A DNA stretch of 64,000 nt from Marisalimonas sp016777705. Its GTDB lineage: Bacteria; Pseudomonadota; Alphaproteobacteria; Puniceispirillales; Marisalimonadaceae. Shown piece by piece: positions 16,806-25,976 of this stretch. The notes below the pieces were generated by a model. The model made no database searches, was not told the DNA's origin, and saw only the letters and a list, made by a program, of their open reading frames with translations. A program made the translations under genes and the position numbers. The number at the start of each line of letters is the position of its first letter. Position 1 is the first letter of the stretch. The DNA lies in the NCBI RefSeq assembly GCF_047717795.1, contig NZ_CP159808.1, forward strand, positions 124,001 to 188,000. The letters run 5' to 3'.

Positions 16806-17579
16806 TTGGATATTTTAAATAACCCTAATGAAATAGCTCTAATAGTAGGGTTGGCCTATTTAATAGCAGGAGTAGTAAAGGGAGTAATTGGTATAGGTCT
16901 ACCAACTACCGCAATAACGATTATGACTTTTTTTATCTCTCCTTTAATGGCTTTAGGCTTAAACCTTATACCTATGACTGTTGCTAATATTTGGCAATTT
17001 AGCAAGGCAGATAATCCCAAAAAGTTAATTAACAATTATAAATATTTCGCTTTTTCATTAGTAATTTGTATTTTAATAACCTCGTTTTATGCCTATGAAA
17101 TAGGAGATAATTTAGTAAGGCTTATTTTTTCATTTGCAGTAATATTATTTGTTGGTCTTCAAATTTTTGGTTTCAATTTTAAAATGAAATCAAATCATGA
17201 TATTTTTTGGCAAAGTGGCCTTGGTGCTTTAGGAGGGTTAATTGGAGGTGTTGCTTCGATATGGGCCGTTCCTGTAACAATGTATTTATTGATGAAAAAT
17301 GTTAAACCCAAACATTTTGTAGATGTTAGTGGTTTTTTAATTACAATTGGATGTATTCCTGTTTCCGTTGGGTATATTGCCACAGGTGTATTTCAATCAA
17401 ATATGTTTATTTATGGAGCACTTGGTTCTGTTACAGCTGTGATAGGTTTCCAGATTGGTGAAAAGTTAAGAAATAAAATAAATGCAAAAACATTTAAAAA
17501 ATTATTACTTATATTCTTTAGTATTGCAGCTTTAAAAATGATAATTCAGTCACTCATAGAATTTAACGTGTTTTTTTAA
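16806..17579 (+). CDS. TauE/SafE family sulfite exporter-like transporter
   Basis: A 257-residue, eight-helix membrane protein of the TauE/SafE (DUF81) family. The family repeats are visible: LIAGVVKGVIGIGLPTTAI in the first half and GALGGLIGGVASIWAVPVTM in the second. Members export sulfite, sulfoacetate or other small anions, and many are uncharacterised. Translation starts at TTG 16806, with AAGG eight bases upstream and no ATG nearby. The gene stands alone on the plus strand and converges on the hydratase-like gene with a ten-base gap. No sulfonate-cleaving enzyme was recognised nearby, so the exported anion is not known. Confidence 0.85.
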   Translation: MDILNNPNEIALIVGLAYLIAGVVKGVIGIGLPTTAITIMTFFISPLMALGLNLIPMTVANIWQFSKADNPKKLINNYKYFAFSLVICILITSFYAYEIGDNLVRLIFSFAVILFVGLQIFGFNFKMKSNHDIFWQSGLGALGGLIGGVASIWAVPVTMYLLMKNVKPKHFVDVSGFLITIGCIPVSVGYIATGVFQSNMFIYGALGSVTAVIGFQIGEKLRNKINAKTFKKLLLIFFSIAALKMIIQSLIEFNVFF

Positions 17580-17589
17580 AATAGCTTTA

Positions 17590-18363
17590 TCAGATAATTT
17601 TAATTTCAACTTCAGATAAATTGCCTACTTTGTAAATAATATGATCTCCTGTTTGAGGTGCTCGAGTTTTAATTACACTTCCAGTAATTATAACACTACC
17701 TTTAGGGATTGTCCGTCCATGAGAAAGTAGTAAATTAGCAACCCAAGATAATGATTCTAACGGATTTGCGTCTTTAATCATTGCATTTTGTGGAGGTTCG
17801 TCATTCCAAAATAGTTGAGATTTAATATTATCAAGATTTAAATTTCCCCAATTTGGAAGTTCTTTACCTAAAACTATTCCTGAACACCAGGCATTATCTG
17901 TGATCATAGTCAATGGGTTGATGTTTGAATAATCAGCTTCTCTATCAATAATAAGTTCAAAGGCAGGTGAAAGAGATTTCACATATTGTCTAATATTATC
18001 TTTATTAAATGAATCCATATTAGGTTTTAAATCATCAGATAAAGTTGCAGCTATTTCAAACTCTAGTCCTAACCCATGGAAATTACTTAGTTCAAATGTT
18101 GAAGGACTATTCTTTATTTCATTGGCAAAAATTCCACCAGCTATAGGATGATCTATTCCACATAATTCCTGTTGAATTTTGGAAGCCAAAGCTATTTTAA
18201 AGCCACCTAATTCCCCTCGACCAGATTTTTTTTGAAATATCTGTTGTGCTTTATAAGCCTCATCAAAATCTGAAGGCATTAAGGCTTCAGGTAAGTTTTG
18301 AAAGTTCATTTTTGCATTATGTTGATCCAACATAAATTGAGCTGTTTGTTCTAATCTATCCAT
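17590..18363 (-). CDS. 2-keto-4-pentenoate hydratase-like protein (FAH superfamily)
   Basis: A 257-residue protein of the MhpD/FAH fold. GRGELGGFKIALASKIQQ near residue 48, the metal-ligand region GLGLEFEIAATLSDDL and the late GSVIITGSVIKTRAPQTGDH match hydratases and decarboxylases of the meta-cleavage pathway (MhpD, DmpE, HpaH types). Members hydrate or decarboxylate 2-oxo-alkenoic acids with a divalent metal. The start is the ATG at 18363, eight bases after GAGGG; a TTG at 18384 would put this site inside the gene. No ring-cleavage dioxygenase lies in the window, so it probably acts on another 2-oxo acid. Confidence 0.78.
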   Translation of the reverse strand: MDRLEQTAQFMLDQHNAKMNFQNLPEALMPSDFDEAYKAQQIFQKKSGRGELGGFKIALASKIQQELCGIDHPIAGGIFANEIKNSPSTFELSNFHGLGLEFEIAATLSDDLKPNMDSFNKDNIRQYVKSLSPAFELIIDREADYSNINPLTMITDNAWCSGIVLGKELPNWGNLNLDNIKSQLFWNDEPPQNAMIKDANPLESLSWVANLLLSHGRTIPKGSVIITGSVIKTRAPQTGDHIIYKVGNLSEVEIKII

Positions 18364-18475
18364 AATAAAAACCCTCATAATCAACTTATTTTATTTATAA
18401 TAATATACTATAAAAATTTTCTATTCTTAGAAAGTTTTGTTTGATATTATAACTATATGTTTTTTGGAGTTTTTG

Positions 18476-20239
18476 TTGTTAGATAGTCACATCGTTAACA
18501 TTAGAAATGAAGTAGATAATTGGCTTTTAAGTTTTAACGAAGCTATATCCGATAAAAATAGCAAAACAGATTCTATAGAAAATCTTAATAAATTATTTTT
18601 TGAGAACTCTCATTGGAGAGATATATTAGCGCTCACTTGGCAGATCCAAACAACATCTGGCAAACAAAATATAATTCCAAAACTTTATGATACGGTTTTA
18701 AATGTTATTGCTAAAGACTTTGTTATCGATCCACAAAGAACTCAACCTAGGGAAGTTATCAGAGCGGGTAAGAATGTTGTAGAAGTCATTTTAAAATTTA
18801 AAACAAAGTTTGGTTATTGTGAGGGCGTAGTTAGATTATATGAAGACAGTGAGGTCTCAGGGACTTTTAAAGCATGGAATTTTCTTACAGCTTTAAGTGA
18901 TCTTAATTCTTCATTTAATAAAAAAGAGGATCAATATGAAAATACTTTGGAAGGTCCTAATTGGTTAGATGTTAGAAAAGAAGACAGATTATATAAAGAC
19001 AGAGACCCTGAAGTTTTAGTTGTTGGGAGTGGGCAAGCCGGCCTATCAATTGCGGCAAGATTGAAACAACAAAATATTGATACTCTTGTTGTAGATAAAA
19101 ATGAAAGAGTTGGGGATAATTGGAGAAATAGATATCACTCTTTAAAATTACATAATCAGACCCATGTAAATCATCTGCCCTACATGCCATTCCCTCCTAC
19201 TTGGCCAACGTATATTCCCAAAGACAAATTAGCCGGTTGGTTTGAGTATTATGCTGAGAGTATGGAGTTAAATGTTTGGACAAAAACAACCTTTATTAGT
19301 GCAGAATACGATAAAACTGAAAAAAATTGGAATGTTAAGCTTAAATTATCCGATGGTAATGAAAGGATAATGAAGCCCAAGCATATAGTAATGGCCGTTG
19401 GTGTGAGCTCAGTTCCTAATCGTACTAAAATCCCAGGAATGGATGGTTATAAGGGTAAGGTAATTCACTCAACAGATTACAGTAATGGCAGAGATTACAA
19501 AGGTAAAAATGTATTGGTATTTGGCACCGGTACAAGCGCGCATGACGTTGCACAAGATTTGTACGTTCACGGTGCAAATGTTAAAATTGTCCAGCGATCA
19601 CCATCTATGGTTGTAAATGTTGAGCCTAGCGCTCAGCTTCCCTATCAACTATACAGGGAAGGACCAAACACTGATGATTGTGATTTAATTACGATTTCAA
19701 GTCCTCTTAAAGTTCTAAAAAAAACACATCAACTACTTACAGAAAAGACAAAAGAAATTGATAAGTCTTTATTGGACAAATTAGAAGAGGTTGGGTTTAG
19801 ATTAGAATACGGAGAAGAAAATACCGGGTGGCAATTTAAATATTTAACTAGAGGTGGTGGTTATTATTTTAATGTTGGAGCTTCTGATTTAATAGCCGAA
19901 AGAAAAATTAAAGTAATACAATTTTCTGATATTATTAATTTTAATGCTTCAGGAATAGAGATGAAATCAGGTGATAACTTTGATATTGATTTGATGGTTA
20001 CTGCAACCGGTTACAAAGGCCAAGAATATGTAGTTGAAGAGTTTTTTGGTAAAGCAGTTGTTGAAAAGCTTGGACCTATTTGGGGATTTGATAATGATAG
20101 ACAAGAATTAAGAAATATGTGGATACAGACTAACCAACCTGGTCTATGGTTTCATGCAGGAAGCTTAGCTCAATGCAGAATTTTTTCAAAATTTCTAGCT
20201 TTGCAAATTAGGGCAATACAAGAGGGAACACTTATTTAA
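18476..20239 (+). CDS. FMO-like FAD/NADPH monooxygenase with N-terminal extra domain
   Basis: About 587 residues. Residues 10-145 form an extra alpha/beta domain that resembles an NTF2/SnoaL-like fold (pattern and position only). The rest is a flavin monooxygenase: the FAD motif GSGQAG at 184-189, HNQTHVNHLPYMPFPPTWP, the NADPH motif FGTGTSAHDVAQDL near 340, and a C-terminal VTATGYKGQEYVVEE. Members oxygenate nitrogen, sulfur or carbonyl compounds. I start at TTG 18476 because GGAG lies six bases before it; TTG 18437 is further upstream without such a site. The stop overlaps the convergent dehydrogenase gene in a shared TTAA. Confidence 0.85.
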   Translation: MLDSHIVNIRNEVDNWLLSFNEAISDKNSKTDSIENLNKLFFENSHWRDILALTWQIQTTSGKQNIIPKLYDTVLNVIAKDFVIDPQRTQPREVIRAGKNVVEVILKFKTKFGYCEGVVRLYEDSEVSGTFKAWNFLTALSDLNSSFNKKEDQYENTLEGPNWLDVRKEDRLYKDRDPEVLVVGSGQAGLSIAARLKQQNIDTLVVDKNERVGDNWRNRYHSLKLHNQTHVNHLPYMPFPPTWPTYIPKDKLAGWFEYYAESMELNVWTKTTFISAEYDKTEKNWNVKLKLSDGNERIMKPKHIVMAVGVSSVPNRTKIPGMDGYKGKVIHSTDYSNGRDYKGKNVLVFGTGTSAHDVAQDLYVHGANVKIVQRSPSMVVNVEPSAQLPYQLYREGPNTDDCDLITISSPLKVLKKTHQLLTEKTKEIDKSLLDKLEEVGFRLEYGEENTGWQFKYLTRGGGYYFNVGASDLIAERKIKVIQFSDIINFNASGIEMKSGDNFDIDLMVTATGYKGQEYVVEEFFGKAVVEKLGPIWGFDNDRQELRNMWIQTNQPGLWFHAGSLAQCRIFSKFLALQIRAIQEGTLI

Positions 20240-21123
20240 GGCCTAATTTTTACTCCTGATTTTTTTTCGTATGTAAGAGCGACATTGCTCATATCAGCAT
20301 CTTCACCAAATTCATCTATAGTAGATTTTAAAAGCTCTTGAGACAATTTTCCAAGTGGAATTTCAACCTGATTAGTATCAGCAATTCTGGTTGCAACGCC
20401 AGCGTCCTTTTGCATCAAACCAGTGCTGAAACCTTGTACCATTTTTCCGGAAAGAATATTGTCCGGAAGTGTGATTTCGGTTGCATAGTTTCTCCCTGAG
20501 CTTTTCTGGATAATATTTACAGCTTTTTCAGGATCAACACCGTCTTTTACAAGCATGGAGATAACTTCGAAAGTAGCCATTCTACATATTAAATTGAGTA
20601 AGTTGTTACCTGCCTTGATTGAATGTCCTGATCCGATCTCTCCTGCATAGAATATATTTGAACTAATATCGTCCATTATAGGCTTAATGGTAGAAAATTG
20701 ATTTTTAGTTCCACCTACCATTATAGCTATATTACCCTGATTAGCTCCTTTTGGACCGCCACTTACTGGAGCATCAATAAAATTTATACCTTTTTGTTTA
20801 AGAGCATTAGAAATTTTTCTGGTAATTTCTGGCTCTCCAGTTGTCATGTCAATAATATATGTATCTTTTTTAGCAGTTTTTAATAATCCGTGATCTCCAT
20901 TTACAACTTTCTCTACAATAGCACTCGTTGGTAAACATAAAAAGATTCGTGAAGTTTGTGAGGCTAATTCAGCAGGAGTAGAGCAAGCCAAAGCTCCTTT
21001 ATCAGTGAAGTATTTAATATTATTTTCGTCAAGGTCATAAATAATAAGCTGATATTTTTTTAATAATCTCTTAGCAAGGGGGGTCCCCATATTACCTAAG
21101 CCAATAAAACCTATTTTTTCCAT
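20236..21123 (-). CDS. 3-hydroxyisobutyrate dehydrogenase-like (beta-hydroxyacid dehydrogenase)
   Basis: A 295-residue beta-hydroxyacid dehydrogenase. The NAD motif GFIGLGNMGTPLA is at the N-terminus, FIDAPVSGGPKGANQG is the substrate-binding signature near 120, and the catalytic Lys is in GSGHSIKAGNNLL. Relatives include 3-hydroxyisobutyrate dehydrogenase, tartronate semialdehyde reductase and glyoxylate/succinic semialdehyde reductases. Translation starts at ATG 21123, six bases after GGAG; an upstream start at 21129 would hide that site. A GST gene lies 30 bases upstream on the same strand and a NIPSNAP gene before that, so the three may form one transcript. Which aldehyde or hydroxyacid it uses is not determined. 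Confidence 0.88.
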   Translation of the reverse strand: MEKIGFIGLGNMGTPLAKRLLKKYQLIIYDLDENNIKYFTDKGALACSTPAELASQTSRIFLCLPTSAIVEKVVNGDHGLLKTAKKDTYIIDMTTGEPEITRKISNALKQKGINFIDAPVSGGPKGANQGNIAIMVGGTKNQFSTIKPIMDDISSNIFYAGEIGSGHSIKAGNNLLNLICRMATFEVISMLVKDGVDPEKAVNIIQKSSGRNYATEITLPDNILSGKMVQGFSTGLMQKDAGVATRIADTNQVEIPLGKLSQELLKSTIDEFGEDADMSNVALTYEKKSGVKIRP

Positions 21124-21153
21124 AAGCATCTCCTGACGCAGGTACTAATAAAT

Positions 21154-21771
21154 TTAGGAAAAAGTACCTAAAATATTTTTCTTAAAACAATTACGGTTAC
21201 TAATTTTTTTATACCAATTTTGTAAATTAACTAAATTAGTTCGTTCAATTGGTAAAGAATTATACCTATAAGTAGCAACACCCATAATAATATCTGACAT
21301 ACCAAAACTATTATTTAAAATGTATTCATGACCCTCTAAAAAATTATCAAAAATTTCAAATTTTTTATTCAATAAAATAATATTTTTATCAATCAGGTCT
21401 TGATCGCGATCTTCAGGAGGATTTCTTACTAATCCCCAGAAGATTGGTGTCATATTTAATTGTAAGTCAGTTGCTTGAAATTCCATCCACTGCTCAGCAA
21501 TTGCGATATCTTCTGCTTTTGAAGTTTCGTAAACATCAGTGTGTTTTCTATAAAGATATCTCACAATGCTATTTGATTGATTAATTATAGTACCATTATA
21601 ATCTAAGGTAGGAACAATCAGTTGAGGATTTAATTTCTCATAGTTTTCTACATTAACAGTTCCAAACTTTCCATGCTCGTCATGCCACTTAAATTCAATA
21701 TTTAATTCGCAAAGGGCCCATGAAACTTTTTGAACATTAATAGAGTTTCGTCTTCCATATAATTGTATCAA
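21154..21771 (-). CDS. Glutathione S-transferase family protein
   Basis: A 205-residue GST. The N-terminal thioredoxin-like domain carries LYGRRNSINVQKVSWALCEL, with the Ser/Asn start of the glutathione site, the cis-Pro in NPQLIVPTLDYNG, and the IINQSNSIVRYL segment that binds the glutamyl part (usually E-S). The helical C-terminal domain follows from about residue 90. The start is TTG with GGGA upstream. It lies between NIPSNAP and the hydroxyacid dehydrogenase genes on the same strand. Such GSTs act in detoxification or glutathione-dependent isomerisation or cleavage; no specific role can be assigned. Confidence 0.87.
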   Translation of the reverse strand: MIQLYGRRNSINVQKVSWALCELNIEFKWHDEHGKFGTVNVENYEKLNPQLIVPTLDYNGTIINQSNSIVRYLYRKHTDVYETSKAEDIAIAEQWMEFQATDLQLNMTPIFWGLVRNPPEDRDQDLIDKNIILLNKKFEIFDNFLEGHEYILNNSFGMSDIIMGVATYRYNSLPIERTNLVNLQNWYKKISNRNCFKKNILGTFS

Positions 21772-21782
21772 TGGTGATCCCT

Positions 21783-22160
21783 TTATTTCATAATTGATAA
21801 AGCAGTAGAACTTAAGTTATGTACTAGTATTGAATTTCTATCCACTAAGTTTGCAACTGTTGGGGCTATATTATCTACCCATTCTTTGCTTTCGTATACG
21901 GCTTTATATAGTTTTACTTTTTCTTCTTGGCTTTCAAATCTTCTAATCCAAACATACGTGTTCCCTTTTTTTTCAGAGTTCATTACTCTCTCACCATTTT
22001 CAAGGGCAAACTGGTCAGAACTATCCATCACAAAACTGCCATGTATTACCATTCCCTGCTCTATTTGAAATGGTATTATTGTTTTTTCCATGAAAGATAG
22101 CCATTCACCCATTTTACCAGGAAAAATTTGATATATTCTTAATTCAAAAAAAGCACTCAT
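21783..22160 (-). CDS. NIPSNAP family protein
   Basis: A 125-residue ferredoxin-like (dimeric alpha-beta barrel) protein. FELRIYQIFPGKMGEWLSFM at the N-terminus, the YVWIRRFESQEEK segment and KAVYESKEWVDNIAPTVANL match the NIPSNAP family closely. The molecular function is unknown; in bacteria such genes often sit beside catabolic enzymes. It begins the minus-strand NIPSNAP-GST-dehydrogenase group and is divergent from the FAH-family gene at 22288 across 127 bases of AT-rich DNA, where I see no clear promoter hexamers. Confidence 0.85.
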   Translation of the reverse strand: MSAFFELRIYQIFPGKMGEWLSFMEKTIIPFQIEQGMVIHGSFVMDSSDQFALENGERVMNSEKKGNTYVWIRRFESQEEKVKLYKAVYESKEWVDNIAPTVANLVDRNSILVHNLSSTALSIMK

Positions 22161-22287
22161 TTAAATATCCCTTTATAATCAATTTAATTTTTTAACATTA
22201 TATAATTAAATTTGATTATTCAAATTTTCATTTATATTAATCATTAGGCTAAGTTGCATTTAAAGAAGATCTTATTAGGAGATAGAA

Positions 22288-23421
22288 ATGAATTATGCAG
22301 AAGGATGTTTTGTTGGTAGAATTTGGGATCAGACTAAAGGTGGTCCATGTTTAGTTAAAATAAAGGATGGCTTTGTCTTCGATATAACATCTAAAGAAAT
22401 TCCTACTATGAGAGACTTGCTTGAATTAAAGAACGTTCAAGAATATTTAGACCGTTATGTTGGTGAAAAAGTTATCTCCATAAAAGAATTATTTGAATTA
22501 AGCTTAATAAAAACATCCAACATTTCACTTCTTGCGCCATGTGATTTCCAAGCTGTTAAGGCGTGTGGTGTTACATTTGCTAAATCAATGGTTGAGAGGG
22601 TCATAGAAGAAAGGGCAGCTGGTGATCCTAAGAAAGCAGAAAGCCTTAGAAATCACATTGGTGGATTGATTGGTGATAGTTTGCAAGACATTGTCCCTGG
22701 TTCAGAAAAAGCTTCGGAAGTTAAAAAAGCTCTCATTAATGAAGGATTGTGGTCTCAATATCTAGAAGTTGGCATAGGAAAAGATGCTGAAGTTTTTACT
22801 AAAGCACAAACTTTATCATCAGTTGGTTTTGGGTCTGAAGTAGGATTAAACCCAATTTCAAATTGGAACAACCCTGAACCTGAAATTGTTTTAGCAGTTA
22901 ATAGTAAAGGCATAATACAGGGAGCGACATTAGGTAATGATGTAAACCTCAGAGATGTTGAAGGACGTTCAGCTTTGCTTTTGGGTAAGGCTAAAGATAA
23001 TAACGCGTCTTGTTCTATTGGGCCTTTTATAAGAATTTTTGACGATAGTTACACCCTTGAAGATATGAAATCAGCCTATATTTCACTAAAGGTAGAAGGT
23101 AAAGAAGGATATATATTAAATGGATCTAGTTCAATGTCAGAGATTAGTAGAGATCCAGAAGATCTTGTAAATCAAACTATTGGAAAACACCATCAATATC
23201 CAGATGGATTTATGTTATTTTTAGGAACTTTGTTTGCTCCAACTGAAGACAGAGATATTCCTGGAGAAGGCTTTACTCACAAAATTGGAGATAAAGTAAC
23301 AATTTCTGAATCAAACTTAGGAGAATTAATTAATTTTGTTAATTTATCCACAGCTTGTCCACAATGGGAATTTGGAATAGCGTCTATGATTAAAAATTTA
23401 AGTCGAAGAGATCTCTTATAA
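22288..23421 (+). CDS. Fumarylacetoacetate hydrolase family protein
   Basis: A 377-residue protein with a C-terminal FAH domain. The metal-binding Glu pair is in NPEPEIVLAV, and GATLGNDVNLRDVEGRS is the usual next block. The long N-terminal part, with KACGVTFAKSMVERVIEERA, matches the larger FAH-family proteins related to 2-keto-3-deoxy-sugar-acid dehydratases rather than fumarylacetoacetase. It probably dehydrates or hydrolyses a 2-oxo acid using Mg. The ribosome-binding site is AGGAGAT. It is followed after 18 bases by a CaiB-type gene, suggesting the acid product is activated to a CoA ester. Confidence 0.84.
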   Translation: MNYAEGCFVGRIWDQTKGGPCLVKIKDGFVFDITSKEIPTMRDLLELKNVQEYLDRYVGEKVISIKELFELSLIKTSNISLLAPCDFQAVKACGVTFAKSMVERVIEERAAGDPKKAESLRNHIGGLIGDSLQDIVPGSEKASEVKKALINEGLWSQYLEVGIGKDAEVFTKAQTLSSVGFGSEVGLNPISNWNNPEPEIVLAVNSKGIIQGATLGNDVNLRDVEGRSALLLGKAKDNNASCSIGPFIRIFDDSYTLEDMKSAYISLKVEGKEGYILNGSSSMSEISRDPEDLVNQTIGKHHQYPDGFMLFLGTLFAPTEDRDIPGEGFTHKIGDKVTISESNLGELINFVNLSTACPQWEFGIASMIKNLSRRDLL

Positions 23422-23439
23422 TTTATTAGGGAACTAAGT

Positions 23440-24570
23440 ATGGATGAAAAAATAAAAGGCTCCTTATCAGGTATAAAAGTTTTAGATTTTTCAACGCTTT
23501 TACCTGGGCCTCTTGCTAGTTTATTCCTTGCTGAAACTGGCGCAGAAGTGATTAAAATTGAAAGACCTGAAGTTGGTGATGAGATAAGAACATCTTATCC
23601 AAAATGGGGTGGTCAAAGCGCTTCTTTTTCAATGCTTAACCGAGGAAAAAAAAGTTTAGCGCTGGATTTAAAAGATCCAGATAGTTTTAAGATCCTTAAA
23701 CCATTGATAAAAAAAGTGGATATAATTATTGAACAATTCAGGCCAGGTGTAATGAAAAGACTTGGGTTGGACTATGAAACTCTAAGTAAAACTAATAAAA
23801 AATTAATTTATGTGTCTATTACTGGGTATGGACAAACTGGCCCTAAAAGTATGGATGCTGGTCATGATTTAAATTATATTGGTAATACAGGTTTGTTAAG
23901 TTTAAGTATGGGAAATGACAATAATACCGTTGTTCCACCAGCCCTTGTTGCGGATATAGCTGGCGGGTCCTACCCAGCCGTAATTAATATTTTATTGGCT
24001 TTAAGAAAAAGAGACATCAATGAGATGGGATCTTTTATAGACATATCGATGACAGATAATCTTTTTCCTTTTATGTTTTGGGGCCTAGGTTCTGGGTTTT
24101 CAAAAAATGTTTGGCCAGGTAATTCAGATTCAGTTCTATCGGGAGGGTCACCAAGATATAATATTTATAAAACTAGAGATGGGGGTTATGTTGCTGCGGC
24201 TCCTCTAGAAGATCGTTTTTGGAATAAGTTTTGTGAAGCTATAGATTTGCCAGAAAAGTATATTAAAATGAATGATAATCAAAATGAAGTTATTCAAAAA
24301 GTAAGAGAACTTATTGTCTTAAAAGACAAGAATCAATGGTTTGAAATCTTTGCTGAAGCAGATTGTTGTTGTTCAATAGTCAAGTCTATGGAAGAAGCAA
24401 TTAGTGATAATCATTTCAAAATAAGAGATATTTTTTCTAAGAAAATTAAGAATGAAAATGGTTCTGAAATTCCTGCATTACCTTTGCCTATAGATAATCA
24501 GTTTAGGGACAATAAAGCAGTTAAAAAACCTCCAGCACTTGGTGCTCATAACCACTTATTTAATAGTTAA
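23440..24570 (+). CDS. CaiB/BaiF family protein, alpha-methylacyl-CoA racemase-like
   Basis: A 376-residue CaiB/BaiF-fold protein. The N-terminal KVLDFSTLLPGPLASLFLAE and FRPGVMKRLGLDYETL are typical of the family. Instead of the transferase Y-D pair, it has His142-Asp143 in AGHDLNYIGNTGLLS, the motif of alpha-methylacyl-CoA racemase, whose His and a later Asp do the proton exchange. That makes an acyl-CoA racemase at least as likely as a CoA-transferase. It sits just after the FAH-family gene. A 14-base perfect palindrome lies in the gap behind it, upstream of the aminotransferase. Confidence 0.86.
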   Translation: MDEKIKGSLSGIKVLDFSTLLPGPLASLFLAETGAEVIKIERPEVGDEIRTSYPKWGGQSASFSMLNRGKKSLALDLKDPDSFKILKPLIKKVDIIIEQFRPGVMKRLGLDYETLSKTNKKLIYVSITGYGQTGPKSMDAGHDLNYIGNTGLLSLSMGNDNNTVVPPALVADIAGGSYPAVINILLALRKRDINEMGSFIDISMTDNLFPFMFWGLGSGFSKNVWPGNSDSVLSGGSPRYNIYKTRDGGYVAAAPLEDRFWNKFCEAIDLPEKYIKMNDNQNEVIQKVRELIVLKDKNQWFEIFAEADCCCSIVKSMEEAISDNHFKIRDIFSKKIKNENGSEIPALPLPIDNQFRDNKAVKKPPALGAHNHLFNS

Positions 24571-24662
24571 CAAAACCTATAACTTGACCTTATCAAATCA
24601 TGTTGTCAGAGTAATATATAAGAAAATTTTCTTTCTTCTAGTTTAGCTTGTGGAGGTTAATT

Positions 24663-25976
24663 ATGAAAAGATTAAATGACTTAGAATCTTATTGGATGCC
24701 TTTTACGGCTAATAGGGATTTTAAAAAAGATCCCAGAATAGTTGTGTCAGCTGATGGCATGTATTACAAAAGTGAAACTGGAAAAGATATTCTTGATAGC
24801 GCCGCAGGATTATGGTGTGTAAATGCTGGACATAACAGGCCCGAAATCACCTCAGCTATTTCTCAACAAGCAGCTACCTTAGACTTCGCACCTAGTTTTC
24901 AATATGGGCATCCTAAGGCTTTTGAACTTGCAAGTCGTGTTGCTGATTTATTTCCCAAAGGTTTAGACCATGTGTTTTTTACAAACTCCGGATCTGAGGC
25001 GGTCGATAGTACTCTCAAAATAGCTTTGGCTTATCATAGAGCAAGAGGTAAGGGAACAAAAACACGTTTGATTGGTCGTGAAAGAGGCTATCATGGGGTC
25101 GGCTTTGGAGGTATTTCTGTAGGAGGTATGCCAAGAAATAGACAATATTTTGGAACACTTCTTTCTGGGGTTGATCATATATCTCATACTCATTTGCCGG
25201 ATAAAAATAAATTCTCTAAAGGTTCTCCTGAACATGGTGATTATTTAGCTGATACATTGGAAAATATAGTTGCCCTTCATGATGCCTCTACAATTGCTTC
25301 GGTTATTGTTGAGCCTATTGCAGGTTCTACTGGGGTTTTGCCACCTCCGAAAAATTACTTAAAAAGATTAAGAGAAATTTGTGACAAGCATGACATTTTA
25401 TTAATATTTGATGAAGTTATAACAGGTTTTGGCCGATTAGGAACAGCTACTGCATCAGAATATTTTGGAGTTACCCCTGATATTATTTCATGTGCAAAAG
25501 CAATCACTAACGGGATTATTCCTATGGGAGCCGCAGTTGTTTCAAAAAAAATATATGACACTATGATGGATGAAGCAGATATGCCTATAGAGCTTTTTCA
25601 TGGCTATACATATTCTGGACATCCGATTGCATCTGCAGCTGGACTTGCAGCCTTAGATATTTACAGAGATGAAGATTTATTTAATAAAGCTGGTAAAACA
25701 GCAAAATACTTGGAAAGTGTTATCCATCAACTTAAAAATGACAAAAATGTTATAGATATAAGAAATTTAGGACTTGTAGCAGCAATAGAGATTGCCCCAC
25801 GATCTGGAGCAGTTGGAGCAAGAGGCTATGAAGCGATGAAAAAAGCCTGGCACAAAGGTTTAATGTTAAGAGTTACGGCAGATACGCTAGCTTTTTCTCC
25901 ACCTCTTATTGTAGAAAAGCATGATATCGACAAAATTTTTGAAATTGTCCAATCAATACTTAAAGAACTAGATTAG
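24663..25976 (+). CDS. Class III omega-amino acid:pyruvate aminotransferase
   Basis: A 437-residue PLP-dependent class III aminotransferase. The start segment SYWMPFTANRDFKKDPR followed by AAGLWCVNAGHNRPEI is characteristic of beta-alanine:pyruvate transaminases. GSEAVDSTLKIA binds the PLP phosphate, IFDEVITGFGRLG carries the pyridine-nitrogen Asp, and the Schiff-base Lys is in SCAKAITNG. It transfers the amino group of an omega-amino acid or amine to pyruvate. I use the ATG at 24663, which follows a GGAGG site; the TTG at 24648 is upstream of it. Its 3' end overlaps the convergent MBL gene by nine bases. Taurine:pyruvate activity is possible but the N-terminal motif favours beta-alanine. Confidence 0.9.
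   Translation: MKRLNDLESYWMPFTANRDFKKDPRIVVSADGMYYKSETGKDILDSAAGLWCVNAGHNRPEITSAISQQAATLDFAPSFQYGHPKAFELASRVADLFPKGLDHVFFTNSGSEAVDSTLKIALAYHRARGKGTKTRLIGRERGYHGVGFGGISVGGMPRNRQYFGTLLSGVDHISHTHLPDKNKFSKGSPEHGDYLADTLENIVALHDASTIASVIVEPIAGSTGVLPPPKNYLKRLREICDKHDILLIFDEVITGFGRLGTATASEYFGVTPDIISCAKAITNGIIPMGAAVVSKKIYDTMMDEADMPIELFHGYTYSGHPIASAAGLAALDIYRDEDLFNKAGKTAKYLESVIHQLKNDKNVIDIRNLGLVAAIEIAPRSGAVGARGYEAMKKAWHKGLMLRVTADTLAFSPPLIVEKHDIDKIFEIVQSILKELD

Noticed and set aside
14171..25976. A taurine degradation module (Tpa, Xsc, TauE)
   Set aside because: A class III aminotransferase, a ThDP enzyme and a TauE-type exporter are all present, but the ThDP protein is about 80 residues too short for Xsc and of another subgroup, the aminotransferase start resembles beta-alanine enzymes, there is no phosphotransacetylase, and the genes are 7 kb or more apart.
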